A stretch of 64,000 bases of DNA, from NCBI GenBank assembly GCA_049653005.1, contig JBASFL010000091.1, positions 1 through 64,000 on the forward strand. The letters run 5' to 3'. The stretch comes from UBA2334 sp049653005. Its GTDB lineage: Bacteria > Pseudomonadota > Gammaproteobacteria > Burkholderiales > Burkholderiaceae_C. Positions 23,870 through 33,076 of this stretch are shown in pieces (positions within the stretch are counted from its first letter, which is position 1; each line of letters starts with the position of its first letter). The translations under genes were made by a program, and so were the position numbers. The notes beneath the pieces were generated by a model that ran no database searches, was not told the DNA's origin, and was given only the letters and a program-made list of their open reading frames with translations.

Positions 23870-25594
23870 TTAGCAAGCGGCTTCAGCCACCGGTTTGAGC
23901 AACCGCAGGCGCAACCCAAACTCCGGCAACACCCACGCCCGCAAGGCCCGGTGGGGTTGTTGCCAGCGCGGCGCGGCGCCGGGGTTGGCCGCTTCGATGC
24001 GGGCCCAGGCCCAAGCCAGCAGCACCAGGGTGGTGGCCCGCAAATAGTCGCCGGCCACCCAGTGGGCGTGGTCCACCGACTGGGCGGTGTGGGCCAGCAG
24101 TTCGGCGGTGGCGGCCTGCAGCTGGTCGGCCATGTGGTGAAACTCGGTGGCGGCCGGTGTACCGGCGGGCACATCGGCCCGCAGTTCGTCCAGCAGCAGC
24201 GTCAGCGCCCTGCCCTGGTCGCTTTGCACCTTGCGCACCAGCAGGTCGATGGCCTGAATTTCATTGGTGCCTTCGTAAATCATGGCAATGCGGGCGTCGC
24301 GCAGCACCTGCTCGATGCCCCACTCGCGCACGTAGCCGTGGCCGCCAAACACCTGCAGGCAATCGCTGCCACCGTGGAAGGCCTGGTCGGTGAACGCGGC
24401 TTTCAGCACGGGGGTGACCAGGCTGCACCAGCGCAGGGCGCGCTCGCGGCGGGTGGGGTCGGTGTGGTGGCGGGCCAGGTCGATTTCCAGCGCGGTTTGG
24501 TAGGCCAGCACCCGGCCGCCGTCGATCCAGGCGCGCTGGGTGTCCAGGGTGCGGCGGATGGCGGGGTGGTGCACGATGAGGTCGGCGGCCTGACCGGCGG
24601 AATCTGCGGGGCGTGAACCATCGGCCGCAGCGGGCGCGCGCATTTGGCGGCGCTCGTGGGCGTAGCCGTTGGCCATTTGCCAGGCGGCTTCCAGCAGCCC
24701 CACGCCTTGCAGGCCCACGTGCAGGCGGGCAGCGTTCATCATCACAAACATGGCCCCCAGACCTTTGCCGGGCTCGCCCACCAGCCAACCGGTGGCGCCG
24801 TCAAAGCGCAGCACGCAGGTGGGGCTGGCGTGAATGCCCATTTTTTCTTCGATGCGTTCGCACACCACGGCGTTGCGGCTGCCGTCGGGCATGAATTTGG
24901 GGGCCAGGAACAGGCTCAGGCCCTTGGGGCCGGGGGGGGCATCGGGCAAGCGGGCCAACACCAGGTGGACGATGTTGTCGGTCAGGTCGTGTTCGCCGCC
25001 TGAAATGAAAATTTTGGTGCCTTCCAGCGCAAAGCTGCCCTCTGCCTGGGGCGTGGCTTTGGTGCGCACCAGGCCCAGGTCAGACCCGGCGTGCGCTTCG
25101 GTCAGGCACATGGTGGCCAGCCACTCGCCGGTGGCCACTTTGCCCAGGTAGGCGGCCTTGAGTTCGGGGCTGGCGTGGTGTTTGATGCACTCGTAAGCGC
25201 CGTGCAGCAGGCCGGGCGCCATGGTCCAGCCGTGGTTGGCGGCGCTGAGCATTTCGTACAACACCTGGTTGAGCACTTCGGGCAGGCCCTGGCCGCCGTC
25301 TTCGGGCGCACACGACAGAGACGCCCAACCGTTTTGCCAGAAGGCCTCATAGGCTTCTTTCGAGCCTGGGGGGGTGGTGACCACACCGTTGTCAAAACGG
25401 CAGCCCGTTTCGTCGCCCTCGCGGCGGATGGGGGCCACCTTGTCGGCCACAAACCGGGCGGCTTCTTCCAGCACCTGTTGCATGAGGTCGGCATCGGCCT
25501 CGGCAAACGGGGCCAGCGCTTGCAACTGGGGCTGCACCTGCAACACGTTGTGCAAGATGAACTGGATGTCGTGGGTGTTGGGCTGGTGGTTCAT
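23870..25594 (-). CDS. Acyl-CoA dehydrogenase
   Basis: A 574-residue FAD-dependent dehydrogenase. The FAD and substrate-binding blocks are visible: WLATMCLTEAHAGSDLGLVRTKA near residue 155, KIFISGGEHDLTDNIVHLVLARL, and GGHGYVREWGIEQVLRDARIAMIYEGTNEIQAIDLL near residue 430, with the expected Glu in YEGTNEIQ. The extra C-terminal domain is typical of long-type ACADs. It would form the 2,3-double bond of an acyl- or phenylpropanoyl-CoA. The ATG at 25594 has no clear Shine-Dalgarno sequence, because repeat copy c lies directly upstream. Confidence 0.9.
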   Translation of the reverse strand: MNHQPNTHDIQFILHNVLQVQPQLQALAPFAEADADLMQQVLEEAARFVADKVAPIRREGDETGCRFDNGVVTTPPGSKEAYEAFWQNGWASLSCAPEDGGQGLPEVLNQVLYEMLSAANHGWTMAPGLLHGAYECIKHHASPELKAAYLGKVATGEWLATMCLTEAHAGSDLGLVRTKATPQAEGSFALEGTKIFISGGEHDLTDNIVHLVLARLPDAPPGPKGLSLFLAPKFMPDGSRNAVVCERIEEKMGIHASPTCVLRFDGATGWLVGEPGKGLGAMFVMMNAARLHVGLQGVGLLEAAWQMANGYAHERRQMRAPAAADGSRPADSAGQAADLIVHHPAIRRTLDTQRAWIDGGRVLAYQTALEIDLARHHTDPTRRERALRWCSLVTPVLKAAFTDQAFHGGSDCLQVFGGHGYVREWGIEQVLRDARIAMIYEGTNEIQAIDLLVRKVQSDQGRALTLLLDELRADVPAGTPAATEFHHMADQLQAATAELLAHTAQSVDHAHWVAGDYLRATTLVLLAWAWARIEAANPGAAPRWQQPHRALRAWVLPEFGLRLRLLKPVAEAAC

Positions 25595-25596
25595 TT

Positions 25597-25642
25597 ATAT
25601 AGCTGACTTTTCAATACAGACAAGCGCTGGATGGCTAAAACT
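25597..25642 (+). repeat. AAGCGCTGG repeat, copy c
   Basis: On the plus strand it reads ATAGCTGAC, TTTTCAATACAGAC and AAGCGCTGGATGGC. It fills the gap between livF and the acyl-CoA dehydrogenase gene and lies within a few bases of both the livF stop and the next start codon. Confidence 0.75.
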
Positions 25643-26379
25643 CATGCAGCCTGTTTGCGCGCAGCGCCCAAATAGGTTTCGATCACACGCGGGTCCACCG
25701 CCAGGTCTTTGGCCGCGCCGCTCAGCGCCATGTCGCCCATTTCCAGCACGTAGCCGTGGTCGGCCACCGCCAGGGCGGCGCGGGCGTTTTGCTCCACCAG
25801 CAGGATGGTCACGCCCGTGCTGCGCAGTTCGTCCACCGCGTTCAAAATTTCTTTCACGATCAGCGGGGCCAGGCCCAGGCTGGGCTCGTCCAGCATCAGC
25901 AACTCGGGGCGCGACATGAGGGCGCGGCCCACGGCCAGCATCTGGCGCTCACCGCCCGACAAGGTGCCCGCCTCTTGCAAGCGGCGCTCGCGCAGCCGGG
26001 GAAAACGGGCGTACACGCTCTCCAGCTGGTCTTTCCAGGCGGGGTTGCGCAGGCGCACCTGGCGGTAGGCACCCAGCACCAGGTTGTCTTCCACGGGCAT
26101 GGTGTTGAACAGCTCGCGCTTTTCGGGCACCAGGGCAATGCCCAGCATCACCCTGTCTTCCAGGCTCAGGCGGCTGATGTCTTCGCCTTTGTAAAACACC
26201 TGGCCCTTGGCGGGCAACACGCCCATCAGGGCGTTGAGCAAGGTGGACTTGCCCGCGCCGTTGGGGCCAATCACGGTGATCACGCTGCCGGGTGCCGCCT
26301 GCAGGTCGATGCCGTGCAACACCTCGGCACGGCCATAACCGGCGCGCAGGCCTTTGACTTCAAGCAATGGGGTGGTCAT
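25642..26379 (-). CDS. livF: Branched-chain amino acid-type ABC transporter ATPase LivF
   Basis: A 245-residue ABC ATPase. It has Walker A GPNGAGKSTLLNAL, signature LSGGERQMLAVGRALM and Walker B PELLMLDEPSLGLAPLIV, with the LivF-specific blocks VPEKRELFNTMPVEDNLVLGAY and LLVEQNARAALAVADHGYVLE. It pairs with the fused LivM-LivG protein upstream. In this cluster the importer probably takes up an aromatic acid rather than an amino acid, as Liv-type importers do in several aromatic-catabolic loci. Confidence 0.93.
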   Translation of the reverse strand: MTTPLLEVKGLRAGYGRAEVLHGIDLQAAPGSVITVIGPNGAGKSTLLNALMGVLPAKGQVFYKGEDISRLSLEDRVMLGIALVPEKRELFNTMPVEDNLVLGAYRQVRLRNPAWKDQLESVYARFPRLRERRLQEAGTLSGGERQMLAVGRALMSRPELLMLDEPSLGLAPLIVKEILNAVDELRSTGVTILLVEQNARAALAVADHGYVLEMGDMALSGAAKDLAVDPRVIETYLGAARKQAA

Positions 26380-26390
26380 GTGGGTGGCCT

Positions 26391-28175
26391 TCAGTGTTCG
26401 GTGCCCAGGTACGCGGCGCGCACCTTGTCGCTTTGCTGCACCTCTTGCGGGGTGCCTTCCATCAGGTGGGTGCCGAACTCCATCACCACGATGTGGTCGG
26501 TCACGTCCATCACCAGGTCCATGTCGTGCTCCACCAGCAAGATGCTGACGCCCTCGCTGCGCAGCTGGCGCAGCACACCGGCCAGGGCCTGCTTTTCTTT
26601 GTGGCGCAGGCCGGCGGCGGGCTCGTCGAGCAGCAGCAGCGCGGGGTCAGAGCACAAGGCGCGGGCAATTTCCATCAGCCGCTGGGGGCCCATGGCCAGG
26701 TTGCCAGCCAGGTCGTGCATGTGGTCGGCCATGCCGATGCGTTCCAGCTGCCGGGCGGCCTCGCCCATCAGGCGGTTTTCTTCGTCCTGGTCCAGGCGCA
26801 ACATGGCCGACAGCGCGCCTTTGTTGCCGCGCAGGTGGGCCCCCAGGGCCACGTTTTCCAGCACGGTCATGTCGGGGATCATCTTCACGTGCTGGAAGGT
26901 GCGGCTCATGCCGCGCTGGGCAATGTCACGCGACGGAATGCCGCTGATGACCTGGCCCCGGAACTTCACCGCGCCCGAGGTCAGCCCCAGCACACCGGTG
27001 ATGAGGTTGAACGTGGTGGATTTGCCCGCCCCGTTGGGCCCGATCAGCCCCACGATTTGGCCCGCCTTGATTTGGAAGCTGATGTCGTTCACCGCCACCA
27101 GGCCACCGAATTGTTTGCGGATTTTTTGCACGTCCAGCACCACCTCGCCCAGGGCGGGTTTGCTGCGCTCGGGCAACGGTGTGGCCTTGAACCACGTGTT
27201 CACGCGCTGCGCCACGGGCAAGTGGCGGCCCACCAGGCTCCAGGAACCATCGGGCAGGTACTTCAGCACCAGCACCAGCACGATGCCAAACACAATGGTT
27301 TCATAGCTGCCGCTGGTGCCAATCAGCTGGGGCAACAGCACTTGCAGCTGGTCTTCCATGACCTTGGTGAACAGCGCGCCGGTGATGGCCCCCCACACAT
27401 GGCCCACCCCGCCCAGCACGGCCATGAACAGGTATTCAATGCCCATCTTCAAACCGAAGGGCGATGGGTTGACCGTGCGCTGGAAGTGCGCAAACAACCA
27501 GCCCGAGACGCTCGCAAACAGCGCCGCAATCAAAAAGATGCCGATTTTGTGTTTCAGCGTGTTCACGCCCATGGCCTCGGCCATTTGGGTGGCGGTTTTC
27601 AGCGAGCGGATGGCGCGGCCGGTGCGCGAGTCCAGCAGGTTCAGCAGCCCGAACGCGCCCAGAAACACCATGCCCCACACCAGCACAAAAAACGGCCGCC
27701 CTTCCCCCAGGTCGAGCGAACCCAGCCTGAGCGTGGGCACGCCCAAAATGCCGTCGTATTTGCCCAGCGCGTCCAGGTTGCCCATCAGGTAATACAGCGA
27801 CAGGCCCCAGGCGATGGTGGCCAGCGGCAAATAGTGGCCCGACATGCGCAAGGTCAGCCAACCCACCAGCAGCGCGCTGACAGCGGTGATGGCCAGCCCG
27901 GCAAACACCGTGACCCAGGGCGACATCCCCAGGTTCACCGTGAGGTAGGCGCTGGTGTAGGCCCCAATGCCCACGAACGCGGCCTGGCCAAACGAGGTGA
28001 GACCGCCCACCCCGGTGAGCAACACCAGGCCCAGGGTCACCAGGCTGTACAGCCCGATGTAGTTCAGCTGGGTGATCCAGAAATCGGGCAGGGGCAACAG
28101 CGCCAGCACAGGCACCAGGGCCGCTGCCGCGTAGCGCCACGCGCGGCGTGGCAGGTGGGGAAACAGTTTGCTCAT
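26391..28175 (-). CDS. livMG: Fused ABC permease-ATPase (LivM-LivG)
   Basis: One 594-residue chain joins two importer subunits. Residues about 1-330 form a LivM-type permease with eight or more helices (VGGLTSFGQAAFVGIGAYT, VLGGVGHVWGAITGALF). Residues about 345-594 are a LivG ATPase with Walker A GPNGAGKSTTFNLITG and the LivG block MSRTFQHVKMIPDMTVLENV, Walker B ALLLLDEPAAGL and H-loop LVEHDMDLVM. There is no stop or frameshift between the two parts. It works with LivH, LivF and LivK. Confidence 0.93.
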   Translation of the reverse strand: MSKLFPHLPRRAWRYAAAALVPVLALLPLPDFWITQLNYIGLYSLVTLGLVLLTGVGGLTSFGQAAFVGIGAYTSAYLTVNLGMSPWVTVFAGLAITAVSALLVGWLTLRMSGHYLPLATIAWGLSLYYLMGNLDALGKYDGILGVPTLRLGSLDLGEGRPFFVLVWGMVFLGAFGLLNLLDSRTGRAIRSLKTATQMAEAMGVNTLKHKIGIFLIAALFASVSGWLFAHFQRTVNPSPFGLKMGIEYLFMAVLGGVGHVWGAITGALFTKVMEDQLQVLLPQLIGTSGSYETIVFGIVLVLVLKYLPDGSWSLVGRHLPVAQRVNTWFKATPLPERSKPALGEVVLDVQKIRKQFGGLVAVNDISFQIKAGQIVGLIGPNGAGKSTTFNLITGVLGLTSGAVKFRGQVISGIPSRDIAQRGMSRTFQHVKMIPDMTVLENVALGAHLRGNKGALSAMLRLDQDEENRLMGEAARQLERIGMADHMHDLAGNLAMGPQRLMEIARALCSDPALLLLDEPAAGLRHKEKQALAGVLRQLRSEGVSILLVEHDMDLVMDVTDHIVVMEFGTHLMEGTPQEVQQSDKVRAAYLGTEH

Positions 28176-28176
28176 G

Positions 28177-29217
28177 TCAGTGGTCCTCGCCAGCGTGCTT
28201 ATCGGTCAGAGAGCGCCACAGCAAAATGGGCAGGATGAGGGTGAACACAATCACTTCTTTGAAGGCACTGGCCCAGAACGAGCCAAACGCTTCGACCAGC
28301 CCCACGAACAGCGCACCCACCAAGGCGGCGGGGTAGCTGCCCAGGCCGCCCATCACGGCGGCCACGAAACCTTTGAGGCCAATCAAAAAGCCCGAGTCGT
28401 AAAACACGGTGGTGGTGGGCCCAATCAACAGGCCCGACAGCGCGCCAATGAGGGCTGCCATGGCCAGGGTCAACTGCCCGGCGCCCTGGGTGGAAATGCC
28501 CATGAGGCGCGCGCCCAGCCGGTTCACCGCCGTGGCACGCAGGGCCTTGCCGTACAGCGTGCGCTCGAAAAACAGCCACAGCATCACGATCAGCGCCACC
28601 GAGGTCAGCCCAATGATGATGGCCTGGCCCGCGATGTTCAGCGGCCCCACGGCAAAGCGGTCGTCCCAGAACGAGGGGTTGCGGAAACCCTCTGCCCCGA
28701 AAAACAGCAGGCCCAACCCGGTCAAGGCAAAGTGCACGCCCACCGACACGATCAGCAGCACCAGCGACGACGCATCGGCCAGCGACTGGTAAGCCAGGCG
28801 GTACACCAGCGGCCCAAACGCGGTGACGATGGCCACCGTGAGTGCGGCCTGCGCCAGCAAGGGCAACTGGCGCGGCGCGGCCCAAATGGCCACCACGGCG
28901 ATCAGCACGGGCAACCACGACAGGTGCAGCGCACCTTTCAGGGCATCGAGCGCGCTGTGGTGGCGCTGCCAACCGGCCCAGCCGTCCATCAGCGCGGCGA
29001 GGCCCGCCATGATGAGCAGCAGCCACACGGTACCGGGCACTTGGCCCGTTTGCAAAATGGCCAGGGTGAGCGCGCCATAGGCCACGAATTCACCCTGGGG
29101 AATGAAGATCACCCGGGTCACGGCGAACACCAGGACGGTGGCCAGGCCCAGCAGGGCGTACACGGCACCGTTGGTGAGACCGTCCAGCGCGAGGATGCTG
29201 GCGATTGAAAAGTCCAT
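28177..29217 (-). CDS. livH: Branched-chain-type ABC transporter permease LivH
   Basis: A 346-residue permease of the LivH family with eight to ten hydrophobic helices. Typical blocks are GLTNGAVYALLGLATVLVFAVTRVIFIPQGEF at the N-terminus and GLKGFVAAVMGGLGSYPAALVGALFVGLVEAFG near the C-terminus. It is about 50 residues longer than the enteric LivH, with an extra central segment around residues 85-125. It is nearly adjacent to livMG and lies downstream of a terminator-like hairpin after livK. Confidence 0.92.
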   Translation of the reverse strand: MDFSIASILALDGLTNGAVYALLGLATVLVFAVTRVIFIPQGEFVAYGALTLAILQTGQVPGTVWLLLIMAGLAALMDGWAGWQRHHSALDALKGALHLSWLPVLIAVVAIWAAPRQLPLLAQAALTVAIVTAFGPLVYRLAYQSLADASSLVLLIVSVGVHFALTGLGLLFFGAEGFRNPSFWDDRFAVGPLNIAGQAIIIGLTSVALIVMLWLFFERTLYGKALRATAVNRLGARLMGISTQGAGQLTLAMAALIGALSGLLIGPTTTVFYDSGFLIGLKGFVAAVMGGLGSYPAALVGALFVGLVEAFGSFWASAFKEVIVFTLILPILLWRSLTDKHAGEDH

Positions 29218-29242
29218 GGTGTTTGAGGTATCCGGGAAGGTT

Positions 29243-29284
29243 GCAAAAAACGGGGGCTGGCCCCTGGGCGTGCCAGGGGCCAGG
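29243..29284 (-). terminator. Terminator-like hairpin between livK and livH
   Basis: Read on the minus strand, an 11-bp perfect stem (CTGGCCCCTGG with CCAGGGGCCAG) is followed by CCCCCG and TTTTTT. It begins 8 nt after the livK stop. A partial terminator here would give more binding protein than membrane subunits, as is common for ABC importers. Confidence 0.8.
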
Positions 29285-29291
29285 GCCGGGC

Positions 29292-30425
29292 TTATTCCAC
29301 TTTCCAGTCGGCGTTGACCACTTTCAGCATCACACCGGTTTCATTGGTGTAACCCCAGTGGTCGGTTTTGGACCAGTTCAGCACGCCGTGGGCCAGCACG
29401 GTGCGGCCCATGGTTTCCATGGCTTCGCGCAGCGCGGCGCGGAACTCTGGGGTGCCGGGTTTGGCCTTTTTCAGGGCCATGGGCACGATTTTTTCCATCA
29501 CGATGATGGCGTCGTAGCCGTGACCGGCGAACTGGTTGCGGTTGCCCGCACCGTAGGCTTTTTCGTACTGGGCCACAAACTCCAGCGACACCTTTTTGGA
29601 GGGGTGTGCGTCGGGCAACTGCTCGGCAATCACGGCGGGGCCGGAGACGACGTAAGAGCCTTCCACGTCTTTGCCGCCCACGCGCATCAGGTCACGGGTG
29701 GCTGCCGCGTGGGTTTGGTAAATCTTGCCTTTGAAGCCGCGCTCGACAATGCCTTTGTGGGGCATGGCCGCACCGGAGCCAGAGGCCACGATCAGCATGG
29801 CGTCGGGGTTGGCCGACACGAGTTTCAGGGCCTGCGCGGTCACGCTGGTGTCGGCACGGGCAAAGCGCTCGGTGGCCACCACTTTGATGCCGTTTTTCTC
29901 GGCCTCGGCCGTGAAGTCCTTCAGCCAGCTTTCGCCGTAGGCGTCGGTGTAGCCCAGGAAGCCGACGGTTTTCACGCCCTGCTTCTTCATGTGGCCGACC
30001 ATGGCGTGGGCCATGACGCCGTTGGACTGGGGCATGCGGAACGTCCAGCCGTCCTGGCCGGCGGGCAACACGGCGGGCGAGAAGCTCAGGTGCGGGGTGC
30101 TGGCCTCAGCGGCCACACCGGCCATGGGAATGGCCACGGGCGTGGCGACCGAGCCCATGATGATGTCGGCCTTTTCTTCGGTGACGAAGCGCTTGGCGTT
30201 TTTCACGCCGTTGGTGGGGTCGGTGGCGTCGTCCAGCACGATGACCTTGAGCTTTTCACCGGCAATGCTCGTGGGCCACAGCTTGACCTGGTTGTTGACG
30301 GGAATGCCCAGGCCCGAGGCGGGGCCGGTCAGTGGCAGGCTCACGCCGATGGTGATCTCGGCCAGGGCTGCGCCCGACAGCAGCAACGTGGCGGCAGCGG
30401 TGATAGCGGTTTTCTTCAATGTCAT
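29292..30425 (-). CDS. livK: Periplasmic substrate-binding protein, LivK type
   Basis: A 377-residue type I solute-binding protein. The signal peptide is MTLKKTAITAAATLLLSGAALA, and the mature part starts EITIGVSLPLTGPASGLG, typical of Leu/Ile/Val- and aromatic-acid-binding proteins. The ATG at 30425 has a strong GAGGAGA ribosome-binding site. Family members with aromatic-acid ligands occur beside hydroxycinnamate genes (for example CouP), and the neighbouring feruloyl-CoA-synthase-like gene suggests that kind of ligand here. Confidence 0.92.
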   Translation of the reverse strand: MTLKKTAITAAATLLLSGAALAEITIGVSLPLTGPASGLGIPVNNQVKLWPTSIAGEKLKVIVLDDATDPTNGVKNAKRFVTEEKADIIMGSVATPVAIPMAGVAAEASTPHLSFSPAVLPAGQDGWTFRMPQSNGVMAHAMVGHMKKQGVKTVGFLGYTDAYGESWLKDFTAEAEKNGIKVVATERFARADTSVTAQALKLVSANPDAMLIVASGSGAAMPHKGIVERGFKGKIYQTHAAATRDLMRVGGKDVEGSYVVSGPAVIAEQLPDAHPSKKVSLEFVAQYEKAYGAGNRNQFAGHGYDAIIVMEKIVPMALKKAKPGTPEFRAALREAMETMGRTVLAHGVLNWSKTDHWGYTNETGVMLKVVNADWKVE

Positions 30426-30484
30426 GAAATGTCTCCTCTGGTGGGTGGGGGTTGACGGACGGGAACTCAGGCTGGCGCGGTGCT

Positions 30485-30916
30485 TCAGGTGCACAGCGCT
30501 TTGATGTCTTCGGGCACGGGAATGGACTTGATGCGGTCGGGGTTTTCGGGTGGGTGCACCACGAAGGCCCGCACCTCGGTGCCTTCACACAACACGGTGT
30601 CGCCGCGCATGACCACGTGTTTGTGCATGAACACTTTTTCGCGCCACTCGGTCACGCTGGTGTGGATGTGCAGGCGCTCGCCGTAGGTGGCGGGGCGCAT
30701 GAATTTGGTGTTGATCTCCAGCAGGGGTGTGCCCACAATGCCGCGCGTTTTCACCAGCTCGCGCCAGGGCGGCACGCCGCATTTCACGAAGAAGTTGAGG
30801 GACGAGGCGTCCATCCACTTGCTGAAGTTGGGGAAGAACACGATGCCGGCGGGGTCACAGTCGCCAAACATCACTTCCACTTCATAAACCACGGTTTTGG
30901 GGGTGTTGTCGCTCAT
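30485..30916 (-). CDS. 4-hydroxybenzoyl-CoA-type thioesterase
   Basis: A 143-residue hot-dog-fold thioesterase. The catalytic Asp lies in VMFGDCDPAGIVFFPNF, the diagnostic motif of the 4-hydroxybenzoyl-CoA thioesterase group, followed by WMDASSLNFF and the strand region RPATYGERLHIHTSV. It would hydrolyse an aryl-CoA product to the free acid. It lies 13 nt after the SDR gene and upstream of livK in the same array. Confidence 0.88.
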   Translation of the reverse strand: MSDNTPKTVVYEVEVMFGDCDPAGIVFFPNFSKWMDASSLNFFVKCGVPPWRELVKTRGIVGTPLLEINTKFMRPATYGERLHIHTSVTEWREKVFMHKHVVMRGDTVLCEGTEVRAFVVHPPENPDRIKSIPVPEDIKALCT

Positions 30917-30929
30917 GGGGGTGTCCTGT

Positions 30930-31694
30930 TCAGCGCGGGGCCATGCGCAGCGCGCCGTCCAGGCGGATGACTTCGCCGTTCAGGTGCGTGTTGGTGACGA
31001 TGTGCGCGGCCAGCGCGGCAAATTCTTCGGGTTTGCCCAGGCGCGACGGGAACGGGATGCTGGCCGCCAGCGAGGCCTGCACCGGCTCGGGAAGGGTTTT
31101 CATGAGCGGCGTGGCAAACAGGCCGGGGGCGATGGTGCACACCCGAATACCGTGCTGCGCCAGGTCTCGGGCCATGGGCAGCGTCATGCCCACCAGCCCG
31201 CCTTTGGAAGCGCTGTAGGCCTGTTGGCCCACCTGGCCGTCGAACGCGGCCACCGAGGCGGTGAACAGCATCACGCCGCGCTCGCCGTCTTCTTGGGGGT
31301 CGAGCTTGGCGCAGGCGGCGGCAAACAGGCGGCTGACGTTGTAGGCGCCAATCAGGTTGATGTTGACCACGCGGGCAAAGTCTTCCAGCGGGGCGGCGGT
31401 GCCGTCTTTGCCCACCACGCGTTTGGCGGTGCCCACGCCGGCAATGTTCATCAGGATGCGGGCGGGGCCGTGGGCTTGCTCGGCGGCGGCCAGCGCGGCG
31501 GTCACGCTGTCGGCGCTGGTGATGTCGCACTGCACAGCCACACCGCCGATGTCGGCGGCAACTTGCTGGGCCAGCGCCATGTTCACGTCGAGGATGGCCA
31601 CTTTGGCCCCCAGGCGGGCGAGTTCGCGGGCGGTGGCCTCGCCGAGGCCAGAAGCGCCGCCGGTGATCAGTGCGGCTTGTCCTTGGATGTTCAT
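30930..31694 (-). CDS. Short-chain dehydrogenase, 3-hydroxyacyl-CoA dehydrogenase type II-like
   Basis: A 254-residue classical SDR. The NAD-binding TGGASGLG is at residues 11-18, NIAGVG forms the NAG-like motif near residue 87, and the catalytic Tyr-Lys is in YSASKGGLVGMTLPMARDLA. The sequence resembles HSD17B10-type enzymes, which oxidise 3-hydroxyacyl-CoA. In this cluster it would oxidise the hydrated side chain before thiolysis. A repeat copy lies in the 96-nt gap upstream. Confidence 0.9.
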   Translation of the reverse strand: MNIQGQAALITGGASGLGEATARELARLGAKVAILDVNMALAQQVAADIGGVAVQCDITSADSVTAALAAAEQAHGPARILMNIAGVGTAKRVVGKDGTAAPLEDFARVVNINLIGAYNVSRLFAAACAKLDPQEDGERGVMLFTASVAAFDGQVGQQAYSASKGGLVGMTLPMARDLAQHGIRVCTIAPGLFATPLMKTLPEPVQASLAASIPFPSRLGKPEEFAALAAHIVTNTHLNGEVIRLDGALRMAPR

Positions 31695-31720
31695 GGTGCG
31701 GTGTTTTCCGTGTTCAGGTG

Positions 31721-31770
31721 TGTAGCAAACTGTTCAATACCATCAAGCGCTGGGGGCACTTTTGGCTTAA
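31721..31770 (+). repeat. AAGCGCTGG repeat, copy d
   Basis: On the plus strand: TAGCAAACTGTT, CAATACCATC, AAGCGCTGGGGGC and TTTTGGCTTAAA. It occupies the gap between the thiolase and SDR genes. Confidence 0.75.
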
Positions 31771-31790
31771 AAACCAAAAGCCCTAGGCAC

Positions 31791-33041
31791 TCAAGCCGCC
31801 AGTGGGTTTTCAATCAGCAGCGCAATGCCCTGCCCGCCGCCCACGCAGGCCGACGAGATGCCGTAGCGCACGTTGCTGCGCACCATCTCGCGGGCCAGGG
31901 TGATGGTCAGGCGCACGCCGGTGGCGGCCAGGGGGTGGCCCAGGGCGATGGCGCCGCCGTTCACATTCAAGCGGCTCAGGTCCATGCCCAGTTCGCGGCC
32001 CACGGCCAGGGTTTGGGCGCCTTGCGCTTCGTTGATTTCAAAGCGGCCAATGTCGTCCAGCTTCAGGCCGGTGCGCTCCAGCAGCAGGCGGATGGCCGGT
32101 GCGGGGCCAATGCCCATGATTTCGGGCGGCACGCCCACCACGGCGGCGGCCACCACACGGGCCATGGGCTTTTTGCCCTGGGCCTTGACGTAGTTGCCCG
32201 ACACCACCACACAGGCAGCGGCGGCGTCCACCAGCGCGGAGCTGTTGCCACCGGTTTGCACGCCGCCTTCGTACACGGGGCGCAGCTTGGCCAGCACCTC
32301 CACGGGCGAAATGCGGGCGTGGGTGTCGGCGCTCACCTCGGTGACCTTGCCTTGCAGCTTGATGCCACGGGCCTTGTAGCCTTCCAGTTCAAACTTTTCG
32401 GTGACCACGGGCACGATTTCACCGGCATGGAAACCCGCCTCTTGCGCGGCCACGGCCTTGGCAAACGAGCTGGAGGCGAACTGGTCCACATCGTCGCGGG
32501 TGATGCCGTATTTCTTGGCCAGGTTTTCGGCGGTCTGGATCATGTTGATGCCCGCCGCCGGGTCTTTCAGCGCTTCCCACATGTAGTCTTTGAAGCCCAC
32601 GGGCGCGCCCAGCTTGAATCCGGTGCGGTGGTCGAAGGCGCAAATGGGGTTGCGCGTCATGTTTTCGGTGCCCACCACCAGCGCGGCCTCGCAGGCACCG
32701 CCCTGGATTTGCTCGCCTGCCTGGCGAAACAACTCGAAACCGGTGCCGCAAATGCGCTGCGCCATGAGGGCGGGCACGGTCACGGGCACGCCCGAGTACA
32801 GGCCGATGTGGCGGGGCAAAAAGAACTGGTCAAAGTCGCCAGGGGCCATATTGCCCGTGACCACCGAGCCGATGTGTTCGCCCGGCACGCCGTTGCGCGC
32901 CAGCGCTTCGCGGCCCACTTTGATGCCCAAGTCGGTGGGCGACACATGGCCCAGCGCACCGCAGTAGTCCACCATGGGGGTGCGCACGCCGTCGAGCATC
33001 CACACGTCGTCGAAAGAAGAGAAAAAACCGGTGTTGGCCAT
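31791..33041 (-). CDS. Thiolase (acetyl-CoA acetyltransferase family)
   Basis: A 416-residue thiolase. The nucleophilic Cys98 is in AQRICGTGFELF, and the C-terminal catalytic motifs are NVNGGAIALGHPLAATGVRL (His) and SACVGGGQGIALLIE (Cys). In a hydroxycinnamate-type cluster it would cleave a 3-ketoacyl-CoA to an aryl-CoA and acetyl-CoA. The ATG at 33041 follows a 35-nt gap after the CoA ligase gene. The longer upstream frame has shadow-like composition. Confidence 0.92.
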   Translation of the reverse strand: MANTGFFSSFDDVWMLDGVRTPMVDYCGALGHVSPTDLGIKVGREALARNGVPGEHIGSVVTGNMAPGDFDQFFLPRHIGLYSGVPVTVPALMAQRICGTGFELFRQAGEQIQGGACEAALVVGTENMTRNPICAFDHRTGFKLGAPVGFKDYMWEALKDPAAGINMIQTAENLAKKYGITRDDVDQFASSSFAKAVAAQEAGFHAGEIVPVVTEKFELEGYKARGIKLQGKVTEVSADTHARISPVEVLAKLRPVYEGGVQTGGNSSALVDAAAACVVVSGNYVKAQGKKPMARVVAAAVVGVPPEIMGIGPAPAIRLLLERTGLKLDDIGRFEINEAQGAQTLAVGRELGMDLSRLNVNGGAIALGHPLAATGVRLTITLAREMVRSNVRYGISSACVGGGQGIALLIENPLAA

Positions 33042-33076
33042 GGGTTGCCTTTGAAAAGTGGGGGAACGGGCGGGGT

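Noticed and set aside
23829..24174. N-terminal extension of the MarR protein over the acyl-CoA dehydrogenase end
   Set aside because: The extension is Pro-rich, lies in shadow of the dehydrogenase gene, and the downstream ATG gives a normal-length MarR protein.
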